A stretch of DNA of 64,000 nucleotides from Streptomyces sp. NBC_00510 (GTDB lineage Bacteria > Actinomycetota > Actinomycetes > Streptomycetales > Streptomycetaceae). Where the stretch lies: the NCBI GenBank assembly GCA_036013505.1, contig CP107851.1, forward strand, positions 8,728,001 through 8,792,000, written 5' to 3'. Position numbers and translations under genes: made by a program. Shown here in pieces: positions 40,804 through 49,875 of the stretch; the first letter of the stretch is position 1; each line of letters starts with the position of its first letter. The notes below the pieces were generated by a model. That model did no database searches and had not been told where the DNA came from. It saw only the letters and a program-made list of their open reading frames with translations.

Positions 40804-40810
40804 AGTTCTG

Positions 40811-41332
40811 ATGAGTCTTCCCATGCTGCAGATAGACGCCGACGACCCTCGCTGGACGAAGCGTGGAGCCATCCACGTGCCCGCCGGCGAAGGCATCACC
40901 AAGTGGGTGTCCGACAACGTCTACTCGGTCAAGGTCCACACCGGCGTCACCGACGGGCACCTGGGCTTCGTCGAGGCTGACGTACCGCCCGGCGCCGGGC
41001 CGGTGGCGCACGTCCACAACCGCAACAGCGAGGCCTTCTACCTCCTCGACGGTGAACTCGAGTTCCTCAACGGCGACGAGAAGATCATCGCGCGATCGGG
41101 GGACTTCCTGTACGTTCCGCCGGGCACCCGGCACCGCTTCCTGAACAAGAGCACCCGCCACGCCAAGCTTCTCTTCCTGTTCACCCCCGGCGGCCCTGAG
41201 GTCCTCTTCATGAGGGGCGACGAGCCCGTACCCGGTGTGCCGGCCCCCGTCTGGGACGCCCGGCGATTCGCCGAGTACGGGGAATCGCTCGGCGATCTGG
41301 ACATCGACTCGCCCGTGATGCCGGAAAACTGA
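40811..41332 (+). CDS. Cupin domain protein
   Basis: 173 residues with one cupin barrel. Motif 1 is GPVAHVHNRNSEAFYLLDGELEFL and motif 2 is GDFLYVPPGTRHRFLNK. Three His and one Glu (HVH, E, H) can bind a metal ion. It resembles quercetin-dioxygenase-like cupins, but substrate and reaction cannot be told. It starts ten bases after the last operator half-site with CAGGAG as ribosome site. Tight control by a repressor binding the CTGACA repeats is likely. Confidence 0.85.
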   Translation: MSLPMLQIDADDPRWTKRGAIHVPAGEGITKWVSDNVYSVKVHTGVTDGHLGFVEADVPPGAGPVAHVHNRNSEAFYLLDGELEFLNGDEKIIARSGDFLYVPPGTRHRFLNKSTRHAKLLFLFTPGGPEVLFMRGDEPVPGVPAPVWDARRFAEYGESLGDLDIDSPVMPEN

Positions 41333-41760
41333 TCTGGTCGCCCATGGCCGGGTGAACTCCTCGGGCGTAATAGATGGCCAGTCGCCTATTTCGCCGTGGT
41401 CGATCCACCCGTGCGCCGATGGGGTGTAGGCGGGCGGGGGGATCGGCCAACCGGCCTCGCCCCACAGCAGCGTGTGCAGCGGCACGAACATCGCGTGACG
41501 CGGCCTCAGCACCGCCTGTCGCTCCCGGCCCGCCCTTGGCGACGTGTTTCCTGCACGAGTCGCGGGCCGCCTTCGAGGCGCCACCCTCGGGATGCTGCGT
41601 GCATGGTCAAGATCTCATGCGCCGCCGCGCAAGCTTCGTTGCTCCGCCTCGCCTACGGTCGTGGCGCGACGACCACCGGACCCCCGATGAGCGCCCGCCC
41701 CGGCGGCCGCCGCAGCCTCCCAACCGACAGGGCGGGCGCGTGGGAAAGGAGAGGTGCGGC
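41333..41760. other. Gap with a possible minus-strand coding remnant
   Basis: About 430 bases. On the minus strand, around 41345-41500, one frame reads coherent sequence (VPLHTLLWGEAGWPIPPPAY, then GEIGDWPSITPEEFTRPW) with coding-like composition, but it has no proper start and runs into the cupin gene antisense. It may be the end of a lost gene. The remaining part must hold the promoter of the phosphatase gene at 41761. Confidence 0.35.
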
Positions 41761-42816
41761 ATGACTGACCTTGAGCAATTCGACGACATGCCAGTGGTAC
41801 GGCTCGTGCCCATCGCGGGGGCATTGCTGGGGGTACTCACGATCTGCGCGGCCGTTCCCTTGCGCGGTCGGGTGAAGACCGCCTGCCGTCTCCTCCAGCT
41901 GGTTGCGGCACCGGCGGCAGCCGTGGCATACGGCAGGCTGCTCCGGCTGTACCGCCGGCGGGTGGCGAGTGCCCTCGCCGTCTCCGACGCCGTGCAGGGT
42001 GTGCTGCTGCGACCGCTTCCCTCGCGTGTCGGCGGCCTCGATCTGGCTTCCGTCTACCGCGCCTGCGGCGGACAGGCCCGGGTGGGCGGGGACCTCTACG
42101 CGGTCGCCCGGGCCGACGCGGCGACCCGCATCATCATCGGCGACGTCCGGGGGAGAGGGTTGCCCTCGTTCCTCGACGTCATCGCCATCCTCGGAGCCTT
42201 CCGTGAATGGGCGCCGCAGCCCGTCTCCCTGGTCGAGCTGTCCACCCGCCTGGAGGAGAGTTTCCTGCGGTACCTGGCCGACGCGGACGACGACGCACGC
42301 TGCGACGTGGACGAACGCTTCGCGACGGCGCTGATCTTGGAGGTGCCGGACGGTGAGCCCGATGCCCGCATGGTCAACTTCGGCCATCCGCCCCCGGTGC
42401 GGGCACGCTCGGGAGAACTGGTCCTGCTGCCCGGCACGCCCTGCCCGCCGCTCGGGCTCAGCCCGCTGTGCGACATCCGCGCCCACGAGAACGCCTTCGA
42501 ACTCGGCCCCCACGACACGCTGTTGCTGTACACCGACGGTCTCATCGAGGCCCGCGACTGCAGCGGGATGTCCTTCCCGCTCCTGGAACGCGCCACCTCG
42601 TGGACGTGGCATGACCAGCACCGTTTGTGTCACGAGCGCCTGCACAACGTCCTGGCGGAGATCCTCGAGGACATCGTCGCTCACTGCGGTGCCCTGCCGG
42701 CCGACGATCTCGCGATGATCGCGCTGGCCCGCCACGGAGAGGGGGGCGGGGCGGTCCTTCCCTGCCCGGCGGACCCCGACCCGTCGGAAGGCGTCAGGCC
42801 CATGCGATGGCGCTGA
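41761..42816 (+). CDS. Membrane-anchored PP2C-type (SpoIIE) phosphatase
   Basis: 351 residues. Two hydrophobic helices near the N terminus (about 12-32 and 42-60) are followed by a SpoIIE/RsbU-type phosphatase (about 75-335): LLRPLPSRVGGLDLASVYRA, VGGDLYAVARAD, IIGDVRGRGLPSF and LLLYTDGLIEAR, with metal-binding Asp in GD. It has no sensor domain other than the membrane part. The ATG at 41761 has AAAGGAGAGG upstream. It is likely a partner-switching phosphatase. Confidence 0.88.
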   Translation: MTDLEQFDDMPVVRLVPIAGALLGVLTICAAVPLRGRVKTACRLLQLVAAPAAAVAYGRLLRLYRRRVASALAVSDAVQGVLLRPLPSRVGGLDLASVYRACGGQARVGGDLYAVARADAATRIIIGDVRGRGLPSFLDVIAILGAFREWAPQPVSLVELSTRLEESFLRYLADADDDARCDVDERFATALILEVPDGEPDARMVNFGHPPPVRARSGELVLLPGTPCPPLGLSPLCDIRAHENAFELGPHDTLLLYTDGLIEARDCSGMSFPLLERATSWTWHDQHRLCHERLHNVLAEILEDIVAHCGALPADDLAMIALARHGEGGGAVLPCPADPDPSEGVRPMRWR

Positions 42817-42846
42817 TCATGAACGGTGCCTCGTCGTAGCCGCCGC

Positions 42847-43824
42847 TCAAAGGTGCCCGGGAAGACCGGTGAGGGCCATTCGGCGCCACGCGGCCGGGGA
42901 GATGCCGTAGGCGGCACGAAAGGTCCGGCTGAAGTGCGCGGGACTGACGAAACCCCATCGCTGCGCGATCGTCGCCACCGTCAACCCGGCCAGGTCAGGA
43001 CGTGCGAGATCCTCGCGGCAGGCTTCCAGCCGCTGGTGGTGTATCCATCGGCCGACGGTCATGTCCTCGCCCTGGAACAACTTGTGCAGGTAGCGCACGG
43101 AGATGTGGTGCGCGGCCGCGATCACGGCCGGGGAGAGTTCCGGTCGGCCGAGGTGGGCCTTGATGTAGTCGCGGACGAGCAGCCGCATCGTCTCCTCGGC
43201 GGTGGGCGTGACGTCGGCGTTGAGTCGGCCGTCGTGTGCCACCAGCGCGGTCAGCACGTCGAGCATCCCCCGCTCCAGGTACTGCTGTGCTCCTGCCAGG
43301 CAGGTCTCGGACTCCGCCGCCGCGGCGAGCCTGGTCACGTACGCGGCGAGGATTCCGCCGATGTAATGGGTGGGGCGATACGGCTGGCCGATGACACGGG
43401 CCAGATACGCATCGGGCAGGTCCAGCATCTCGAGTGGGATGGAAGCGATGTTCTGACGGAAGCTGCCGGGAAAGTCCCTGAAGAAGGGTCGCCGGGAGTC
43501 GAGCAGGACCAGTTCTCCGGGGGTGAGGAGCGTCTCGCGTCCGTCCTGCGCCACGACGCTGCTGCCTGCTTCCTGCAGGCTCACGATGAGCGCGTTGCCG
43601 GCGTCGTTGGCGATGATCCCTCTGGTCCGGGCCATCCGTTGAGGGCTTGCCTCGACGTGGCCCACATGGATGGCACCGACCGAGGCCAGCCAGAGGGATC
43701 CGCACAACGTGCCGTCCTCGGGGGGCCGGATCTCAAGCCTGGTGACTGCCTGGTGGACTGCGTCCGTCCAGTACTCCGCCTTCTCGTGGGGCGGAAGGAT
43801 GTCCGTGCGAAATGCCTGGTTCAC
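42847..43824 (-). CDS. AraC family transcriptional regulator
   Basis: 325 residues. The N-terminal ~190 residues fit an AraC-binding-like domain (AEYWTDAVHQAVTRLEIRPP, ELVLLDSRRPFFRDFPGSFR). The C terminus carries the double helix-turn-helix LSPAVIAAAHHISVRYLHKL and LTVATIAQRWGFVSPAHFSR, then FRAAYGISPAAWRR. It is the NphR/FeaR-like layout often found near catabolic genes, though none is adjacent. The start ATG is at 43824. The AT-rich stretch upstream (43880-44040) should contain its promoter. Confidence 0.88.
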   Translation of the reverse strand: MNQAFRTDILPPHEKAEYWTDAVHQAVTRLEIRPPEDGTLCGSLWLASVGAIHVGHVEASPQRMARTRGIIANDAGNALIVSLQEAGSSVVAQDGRETLLTPGELVLLDSRRPFFRDFPGSFRQNIASIPLEMLDLPDAYLARVIGQPYRPTHYIGGILAAYVTRLAAAAESETCLAGAQQYLERGMLDVLTALVAHDGRLNADVTPTAEETMRLLVRDYIKAHLGRPELSPAVIAAAHHISVRYLHKLFQGEDMTVGRWIHHQRLEACREDLARPDLAGLTVATIAQRWGFVSPAHFSRTFRAAYGISPAAWRRMALTGLPGHL

Positions 43825-44144
43825 GATGTCACCGCGTCAGCGAAAGCAAAACCTGATGACGGCCCGGGCACTCTCTGTGACGTGCCCAAGGTCGCCGCCA
43901 GCTCCAACATGGGCATGCTAAATCGTTTCATCCGGATACGGGCCGAATCGGGAAAAGACTGCGGTTTGTCCGCAGGGCACATCCTTGCGACCCCTCTGCA
44001 ACTTGCTTGCTGTGTCAAGCAATATGTAGGGTCGCTGCATCAACCTGTGGGGAGGTCATGGGCGCGATCGGGCGGAAAGCGCCTGCCGCCAGGTTGTGGG
44101 GATGGAGCGGCCCGCCGGTACGCCGGCGGGCCGCCCGCCGGCTC

Positions 44145-44344
44145 ATGCCCCAGTACTTCGGGGTCCTACCTGGGCACCGCGATCGGGGCTACGGCCGCGC
44201 GCTGAGGTGGCGGCGATGCACCAGGGGAGCGTCCACGGCGCCCCGTACCAGCCGCTGCGGACGGTGGTCGGTGGCGCGTCGGACCGGCTGTGCGGGAGCG
44301 AGGGGCTGCGGTCCCTCGGCATGGTTCGCTCGACAGAGCTGTAG
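44145..44344 (+). pseudogene. Frameshifted GNAT acetyltransferase remnant
   Basis: One frame from 44145 gives PQYFGVLPGHRDRGYGRAL, the acetyl-CoA motif (Q/RxxGxG/A-like) of GNAT enzymes. A second frame continues as EVAAMHQGSVHGAPYQPLRT, then VGGASDRLCGSEGLRSLGMV, the usual C-terminal part, to the stop at 44344. The shift near 44208 and the missing N terminus show a decayed copy. Confidence 0.55.
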
Positions 44345-44449
44345 GACGCGGGGTCTGACGGCGCGTAGCCAGCACAGGCCATCGTGCGCCGTCGGTGCTT
44401 CCGCGTGCCCCGTCCCTCATTCGGGTGGTCAATGGCATCATTGCTGCCC

Positions 44450-45067
44450 ATGACATCCGGGCCCGCCTTCCGCCTCGCGCGTGCCGCGGTGTTCGCGGCC
44501 GTGTGCGTGGCGGTGACGGGTCTCGGACACGCCCTGATGTCGCGGGCGGTTCCCGGTTGGGCGGTGGGGTACGGGTTCGCCGCCACCACCGCCGGAGCGT
44601 GGTGGCTGGCGGGTCGCCGTGAGCGCGGTGCCCCGGCGGTCATGGTGGCGACCGTCGCGACCCAGTTCGCCCTGCACGGCTGGTTCAGCCTCGCCCAGGC
44701 TTTTGCCGCCGCCCCCGCCGACATGACGGCCGGACATCGGTCTTCGGCCGCCGCGGCCGCGATGCCCATGAGCACCGCCGCCATGGGCGGCTGGTCCACC
44801 GGCATGCTCTCCGCCCACACACTGGCCGCGGTCCTGTGCGGGCTGTGGCTGTGGCGCGGCGAGGCCGCGGCCTTCCAACTCGGCCGATCCCTGGCCGCTT
44901 TCCTCTTCGCCCCACTGCGCCGGGCCTCGCGCGTCCGAGCCGTCGTCACCTCACCCGCCCCCGCGACGCCCGCGTCCTTCCACGTCCCCCCACGCCTGGA
45001 CCACCAGGCGGCCCTGTGGCACAGCGTCACACGGCGCGGCCCCCCGCAGCCGGCGATCTGCTCCTGA
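44450..45067 (+). CDS. Hypothetical multi-pass membrane protein
   Basis: 205 residues with about five hydrophobic helices in the first ~155 residues (VFAAVCVAVTGLGHALM, GYGFAATTAGAWWLAGR, VMVATVATQFALHGWFS, LSAHTLAAVLCGLWLW) and a His/Met-containing segment AAMPMSTAAMGG that could bind copper. No family name is certain; similar proteins are found beside PepSY or copper genes in streptomycetes. The start is ATG 44450. It is followed by the PepSY gene on the same strand. Confidence 0.7.
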   Translation: MTSGPAFRLARAAVFAAVCVAVTGLGHALMSRAVPGWAVGYGFAATTAGAWWLAGRRERGAPAVMVATVATQFALHGWFSLAQAFAAAPADMTAGHRSSAAAAAMPMSTAAMGGWSTGMLSAHTLAAVLCGLWLWRGEAAAFQLGRSLAAFLFAPLRRASRVRAVVTSPAPATPASFHVPPRLDHQAALWHSVTRRGPPQPAICS

Positions 45068-45260
45068 CCGTCCGTCACGCCCCGTCGCGATGACGGGCGC
45101 AGTCCGGCGTGCCCGCGCACACCGCCCGCCCGGCGCATCCACGCGCGCCCGGTGCCGGAGCGGCAGGCCCGTCACGCCGTACCGCCGTGAAGGCGGACCG
45201 AATCGTCGACTTCACGAGCGCCCGCGCCCTGCGCGCCGGGCGCCGATTGGGGATGCACGC

Positions 45261-46754
45261 ATGACTTCGACACAGGAACACACGCCGAGAGACGAGCACG
45301 GCGAAGCCGCGGTGGCCGTCGCGGAGGCCGACGGCCCCGCCGTACCACCGGCCACCTCGGGGACCGGTCCCGTACAACCCGGCCGTTCGTGGAAGGGCGT
45401 ACGGGCGCTGCTCGTACGGCTGCACTTCTACGCGGGGGTGTTCGTCGCCCCCTTCCTGCTCGTGGCCGCCCTGACGGGGCTGGCCTACACCCTCACGCCC
45501 CAGCTCGACCAGCTCGTCTACGGCGACCAGCTCGGCGTGGCGGAGGTGGGTGACGAACCGCGCCCCCTGGCGGAGCAGATCGCCGCCGCCCGGGCGGCCC
45601 ACCCGGAGGGCACGCTGTCCTCGGTGATCACTCCGTCCGGCCCGGAGGAGACCACGCGGGTGGTGCTGTCCCTGCCGGAGCTGGGCGAGAACCAGCGCAC
45701 GGTGTTCGTGGACCCGTACACGGCCGAGGTCAAGGGTGAGCTGACCACGTGGTACGGCTCGACGCCGCTGACCACGTGGCTGGACGACCTGCACCGCAAC
45801 CTGCACCTCGGTGAGACCGGGCGTCTGTACTCGGAGGTCGCCGCGAGCTGGCTGTGGGTGATCGTGGCGGGGGGTCTCGTCCTGTGGCTGGGACGCGCCC
45901 GCGGGCAGCGCGCCGCCTCGGCGCGCGGTGTACTGCTGCCGGACCGCTCCGCCCGGGGCGTACGGCGTACCCGCAGCTGGCACGCGGCCACCGGCGTGTG
46001 GATCGCCGTCGGCCTGCTCGCTCTCAGCGCCACCGGGCTGACCTGGTCCCACTACGCCGGTGACCGGTTCGGGCAGCTGCTGGACGCGGCCAAGGGGCAC
46101 GCCCCCGAGCTGGTCACCTCGCTGCCCGGCGGAGCCGAGGCGACGGAGGGCGAGCGCGCGGGGCACGCCGGACACGGCACGGACCAGGGCGCGGCGTCGG
46201 CGGACCCCGCCGACTTCGACGCGGTCCTCGGGGTGGCCCGCGACGCCGGGCTCGGCGGCCGGGTGGAGCTGACGCCGCCCACGGACGACGCGGCCGCCTG
46301 GACGGTGGCCCAGGACGACGACCTGTGGCCGGTCCACTACGACCAGGTCGCCGTCGACGCCGCCAAGGGCGAGGTCACCTCGGAGAGCAGGTGGGCCGAC
46401 TACCCGGTCCTGGCCAAGCTCAGCAAGCTCGGCGTCCAGGGCCACATGGGCCTGCTGTTCGGCATCGTCAACCAGATCCTGCTGGCGCTGATCGCGCTCG
46501 GCCTGATCGCCGTCATCGTGTGGGGCTACCGGATGTGGTGGCAGCGCCGGCCCACGCGTGGCGACCGCACGGCGGCACTGGGCAAGGCCCCCGCACGGGG
46601 GACGTGGCGGCAGCTGCCCCTGCCGGTGCTGATCATCGGCGTCCCGGGCGTCGCCGCGCTCGGCTGGGCGCTGCCCCTCCTGGGCATCACGCTGCTCGGA
46701 TTCCTCGTCGTCGACACGGCGGTCGGGCTCGTCCGGCGGAACCGCACCGCCTAG
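45261..46754 (+). CDS. PepSY-associated membrane protein
   Basis: 497 residues. Four main membrane helices: about 55-80 (LHFYAGVFVAPFLLVAALTG), 195-215 (SWLWVIVAGGLVLWLG), 250-270 and 400-425. The extracytoplasmic loops have PepSY-like stretches (RTVFVDPYTAEVKGEL, YDQVAVDAAKGEVTSE). HFYAGVF, DLHRNLHLG and GHMGLLFG supply His residues like those of the PepSY_TM family of possible iron or copper reductases. A His/Gly-rich insertion (GERAGHAGHGTDQG) is noted. The start is ATG 45261. It is likely coupled in function to the preceding membrane protein. Confidence 0.85.
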   Translation: MTSTQEHTPRDEHGEAAVAVAEADGPAVPPATSGTGPVQPGRSWKGVRALLVRLHFYAGVFVAPFLLVAALTGLAYTLTPQLDQLVYGDQLGVAEVGDEPRPLAEQIAAARAAHPEGTLSSVITPSGPEETTRVVLSLPELGENQRTVFVDPYTAEVKGELTTWYGSTPLTTWLDDLHRNLHLGETGRLYSEVAASWLWVIVAGGLVLWLGRARGQRAASARGVLLPDRSARGVRRTRSWHAATGVWIAVGLLALSATGLTWSHYAGDRFGQLLDAAKGHAPELVTSLPGGAEATEGERAGHAGHGTDQGAASADPADFDAVLGVARDAGLGGRVELTPPTDDAAAWTVAQDDDLWPVHYDQVAVDAAKGEVTSESRWADYPVLAKLSKLGVQGHMGLLFGIVNQILLALIALGLIAVIVWGYRMWWQRRPTRGDRTAALGKAPARGTWRQLPLPVLIIGVPGVAALGWALPLLGITLLGFLVVDTAVGLVRRNRTA

Positions 46755-46779
46755 CGTCGAAGGGGAGACGCAACGCGAA

Positions 46780-46822
46780 CTGCCTCCGGTCCGGCACGCC
46801 CACCGTGCCGGACCGGCGGCAG
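46780..46822 (+). terminator. Terminator of the PepSY gene
   Basis: A 12-bp stem (46786-46797 with 46805-46816) extended by five further pairs after one mismatch (46780-46784 with 46818-46822); loop of 7 bases; 26 bases after the PepSY stop. Confidence 0.75.
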
Positions 46823-46969
46823 TCGCGTCTTGAGCGGCAGCGCCGGAGACGCGGTCGCCACCGAACGTGACGGGAGCCGGGCGCAGCGTCCCCTCACCCC
46901 GCTCACCCACATGCGACGTCCCGGCCGGGCGGTGACACTGGAGAGAGCGTCGCCTGAAGAAGGTGGGCC

Positions 46970-47488
46970 ATGACGACCGTCGAAGAAGTGGTCGAGATCG
47001 CGGTCCCGGTACGTACCGCGTACAACCAATGGACCCAGTTCAAAAGCTTTCCGCGGTTCATGTCCGCGGTGAAGAGGGTCGAGCAGATCAATCCCGCGGT
47101 CACCCGTTGGGTCATCGGGATCGGCCCGTTGCACCGGGAGTTCAAGGCGGAGATCGTCGAGCAGCGACCGGACTCGCACCTCGTCTGGCAGAGCCTGGAA
47201 CGCAGCCCCTACCACCGGGGCACGGTCTCGTTCCGCCCCGCGGCACCGGACCGCACCGAGGTGACCGTACGCATCGAGGCCACACGCCGCGGTTTCGCGG
47301 ACACCGTCACGAGTGCCCTCGGGGTCACGCGCCGCGTCGTCCGCGCCGAGCTGCGCAACTTCAAGGAGTACATCGAGGGCATCGGCGAGGAGAGCGGGGC
47401 CTGGCGGGCGTCCATCCACAACGGACACGTGCGGCCGCTGGAGCCGGAACCGCCACGGAGCCGGGTCCCGCGGTGGCCGGTCGGGTAA
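46970..47488 (+). CDS. SRPBCC family protein (cyclase/dehydrase type)
   Basis: 172 residues. The SRPBCC core starts VEEVVEIAVPVRTAYNQWTQ, continues FKSFPRFMSAVKRVEQI, then GTVSFRPAAPDRTEVTVRIE, and the tail is basic. It is related in form to the larger SRPBCC protein at 37566 but lacks its tails. It is followed 35 bases later by the molybdopterin oxidoreductase and may be cotranscribed. Ligand unknown. Confidence 0.85.
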   Translation: MTTVEEVVEIAVPVRTAYNQWTQFKSFPRFMSAVKRVEQINPAVTRWVIGIGPLHREFKAEIVEQRPDSHLVWQSLERSPYHRGTVSFRPAAPDRTEVTVRIEATRRGFADTVTSALGVTRRVVRAELRNFKEYIEGIGEESGAWRASIHNGHVRPLEPEPPRSRVPRWPVG

Positions 47489-47523
47489 GCGATCCGCGGA
47501 CGAGGGAACGAGGGACGCACCTC

Positions 47524-49836
47524 ATGAAGAAGGCCCCCCGAGAAGAGCCGGACGAAACGCTCGGCGTGACTCCGCCCAAGGAATGGGCCGCGGGAGTGCC
47601 CGCGGTGCGGCACGCGCTGGAGTACTCCCTCGAGGAGACCTCGGTCGCGCGCACCGGAGTGACGCTGCTGACCATGAACCAGGTGGACGGCATCGACTGC
47701 CCCGGCTGCGCCTGGGCGGATCCCGCTCCCGGCCACCGGCACCGCAACGAGTACTGCGAGAACGGTGCCAAGCACATCAACGACGAGGCCACGACGCGGC
47801 GCATCCCCGCCGAGTTCTTCCGGCGGCACTCGGTCTCCGAGCTGGGCCGGGGGTCGGATCTGTGGCTGAACCAGCAGGGCCGGCTCACCGAACCGATGGT
47901 CAAGCGGCCCGACTCCGACCACTACGAACCGATCAGCTGGCGCGACGCCTTCGAGCTGATCGCCGCGGAGCTGAACTCGCTCGACTCACCCGACGAGGCG
48001 GTCTTCTACACCTCGGGACGGGCCAGCAACGAGGCCGCCTTCGTCCTGCAGCTCTTCGCCAGGGCGTTCGGCACCAACAACCTGCCCGACTGCAGCAACA
48101 TGTGCCACGAGTCCAGCGGCAGCGCCCTGCACGAGACCCTCGGCACCGGCAAGGGAACGGTCAGCCTGGACGACCTTCACCACGCCGACCTGATCTTCCT
48201 GGTGGGCCAGAATCCGGGTACGAACCATCCGCGGCAGCTCTCCGCCCTGGAGGAGGCCAAGCGCAACGGCGCCCGCATCATCGCGGTGAACACGCTCCCG
48301 GAAGCCGGGTTGCTGCGGTTCAAGAACCCGCAGAAGCCGCGCGGGATCATCGGGCACGGCACCCAGATCGCCGACCGGTTCCTGCACATCCGCAGCGGCG
48401 GCGACCTCGCGCTGTTCCAGGGACTCAACAGGCTGCTGCTGGAGGCGGAGGACGCCCGGCCGGGCACCGTGCTCGACCATGACTTCATCCGCTCCAGCAC
48501 CAGCGGTTTCGAGGAGTTCGCGCAGCACGCCCGCGGCATCGGATGGGAACAGATCCTCCCCGCGACGGGACTGACCCGCGAGGAGATCGAGGACGTACGG
48601 GACGACGTCCTGCGCAGCGAGCGCGTCATCGTCTGCTGGGCCATGGGCGTGACGCAGCATCAACACGCTGTCCCCACCATCCGGGAGATCGTCAACTTCC
48701 TTCTGCTGCGCGGCAACCTCGGCAGGGCCGGAGCCGGCGCCTGCCCGGTGCGCGGGCACAGCAACGTCCAGGGCGACCGCACGATGGGCATCTGGGAGCA
48801 GATGCCGGACTCGTTCCTTGACGCGCTGCAGCGGGAGTTCGGCTTCGACCCGCCACGCGCCCACGGTCTGGACTCCGTGAACTCGATCAAGGCCATGCGG
48901 GAGGGCCGCATCAAGGTCTTCCTCGCCCTCGCGGGCAACTTCGTCCGGGCCGCGCCCGACAGCGCGGTCACCGAGGAGGCCATGCGGCGATGCCGTCTGA
49001 CCGCCCACATCTCCACGAAGCTCAACAGGTCACACGCCGTCTGTGGACGGACGGCACTCATCCTGCCGACCCTGGGCCGCACCGAACGGGACGTCCAGCC
49101 CTGCGGCGAGCAGTTCGTCACCGTCGAGAACTCGATGAGCGAGGTGCACACCTCCCGGGGACGCCTCGAACCGGCCTCCAAGCTGCTGCTCAGCGAGATC
49201 GCCATCCTGTGCCGGATCGCCCGGCACACCCTCGACGGCAGGACCGACATCCCGTGGAAGCAGTTCGAGACCGACTACGGCACGATCCGCCACCGCATCG
49301 CGCACATCCTGCCGGGGCTGCACGACTTCAACCGGCGAGTCGTCCGGCCGGGCGGCATCAGGCTGCCGAACCCCGTCAACGAGGGCGTCTTCGCCACCGC
49401 CACCGGCAAGGCCATGTTCACCAGCAACGCCTGGGCCATGCCGCAAGCCCCGGACAGGCACCTGCTGCTGCAGACCCTGCGCTCCCACGACCAGTGGAAC
49501 ACCATCCCGTACACCAACAACGACCGTTACCGGGGCATCCACGGCAGCCGCCGCGTCGTGCTGGTCAACCCCGCGGACCTGACGGAACTCGGCCTTCGCG
49601 AAGGACAGTCGGTGGACCTGGTGAGCGTGTGGTCCGACGACGTGGAGCGCCGTGCGGAGGGCTTCGAGGTGGTCCCCTACCCGACCGCGCTGGGCTGCGC
49701 CGCCGCGTACTACCCCGAGACCCAGGTCCTGGTGCCGCTGGAGAGCGTGGCCGAGACCAGCAACCAGCCGACCTCGAAGGGCATCGTCGTCCGGCTGGAG
49801 CCCTCGGGTACCCGCCCGGACGCCTCGCCGCTGTGA
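47524..49836 (+). CDS. FdhF/YdeP family molybdopterin oxidoreductase
   Basis: 770 residues, the size of YdeP-type proteins. The N-terminal part has DGIDCPGCAWADP (Cys59, Cys62) and NEYCENGAK, followed by the molybdopterin folds (VFYTSGRASNEAAFVLQLFA, SNMCHESSGSALHETLGTG, LVGQNPGTNHPRQL, NLGRAGAGACPVRGHSNVQG). The C-terminal beta-barrel (VNPADLTELGLREGQSVDLV) binds the cofactor. The family resembles formate dehydrogenase H, but for YdeP-like members the reaction is not settled; acid resistance has been linked to the E. coli gene. Start ATG 47524. No accessory chaperone or mobilisation gene is adjacent. Confidence 0.9.
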   Translation: MKKAPREEPDETLGVTPPKEWAAGVPAVRHALEYSLEETSVARTGVTLLTMNQVDGIDCPGCAWADPAPGHRHRNEYCENGAKHINDEATTRRIPAEFFRRHSVSELGRGSDLWLNQQGRLTEPMVKRPDSDHYEPISWRDAFELIAAELNSLDSPDEAVFYTSGRASNEAAFVLQLFARAFGTNNLPDCSNMCHESSGSALHETLGTGKGTVSLDDLHHADLIFLVGQNPGTNHPRQLSALEEAKRNGARIIAVNTLPEAGLLRFKNPQKPRGIIGHGTQIADRFLHIRSGGDLALFQGLNRLLLEAEDARPGTVLDHDFIRSSTSGFEEFAQHARGIGWEQILPATGLTREEIEDVRDDVLRSERVIVCWAMGVTQHQHAVPTIREIVNFLLLRGNLGRAGAGACPVRGHSNVQGDRTMGIWEQMPDSFLDALQREFGFDPPRAHGLDSVNSIKAMREGRIKVFLALAGNFVRAAPDSAVTEEAMRRCRLTAHISTKLNRSHAVCGRTALILPTLGRTERDVQPCGEQFVTVENSMSEVHTSRGRLEPASKLLLSEIAILCRIARHTLDGRTDIPWKQFETDYGTIRHRIAHILPGLHDFNRRVVRPGGIRLPNPVNEGVFATATGKAMFTSNAWAMPQAPDRHLLLQTLRSHDQWNTIPYTNNDRYRGIHGSRRVVLVNPADLTELGLREGQSVDLVSVWSDDVERRAEGFEVVPYPTALGCAAAYYPETQVLVPLESVAETSNQPTSKGIVVRLEPSGTRPDASPL

Positions 49837-49875
49837 GCCAGGGCTCCGGGTGTGGCGCCGGAGAGGGCACGGCTG

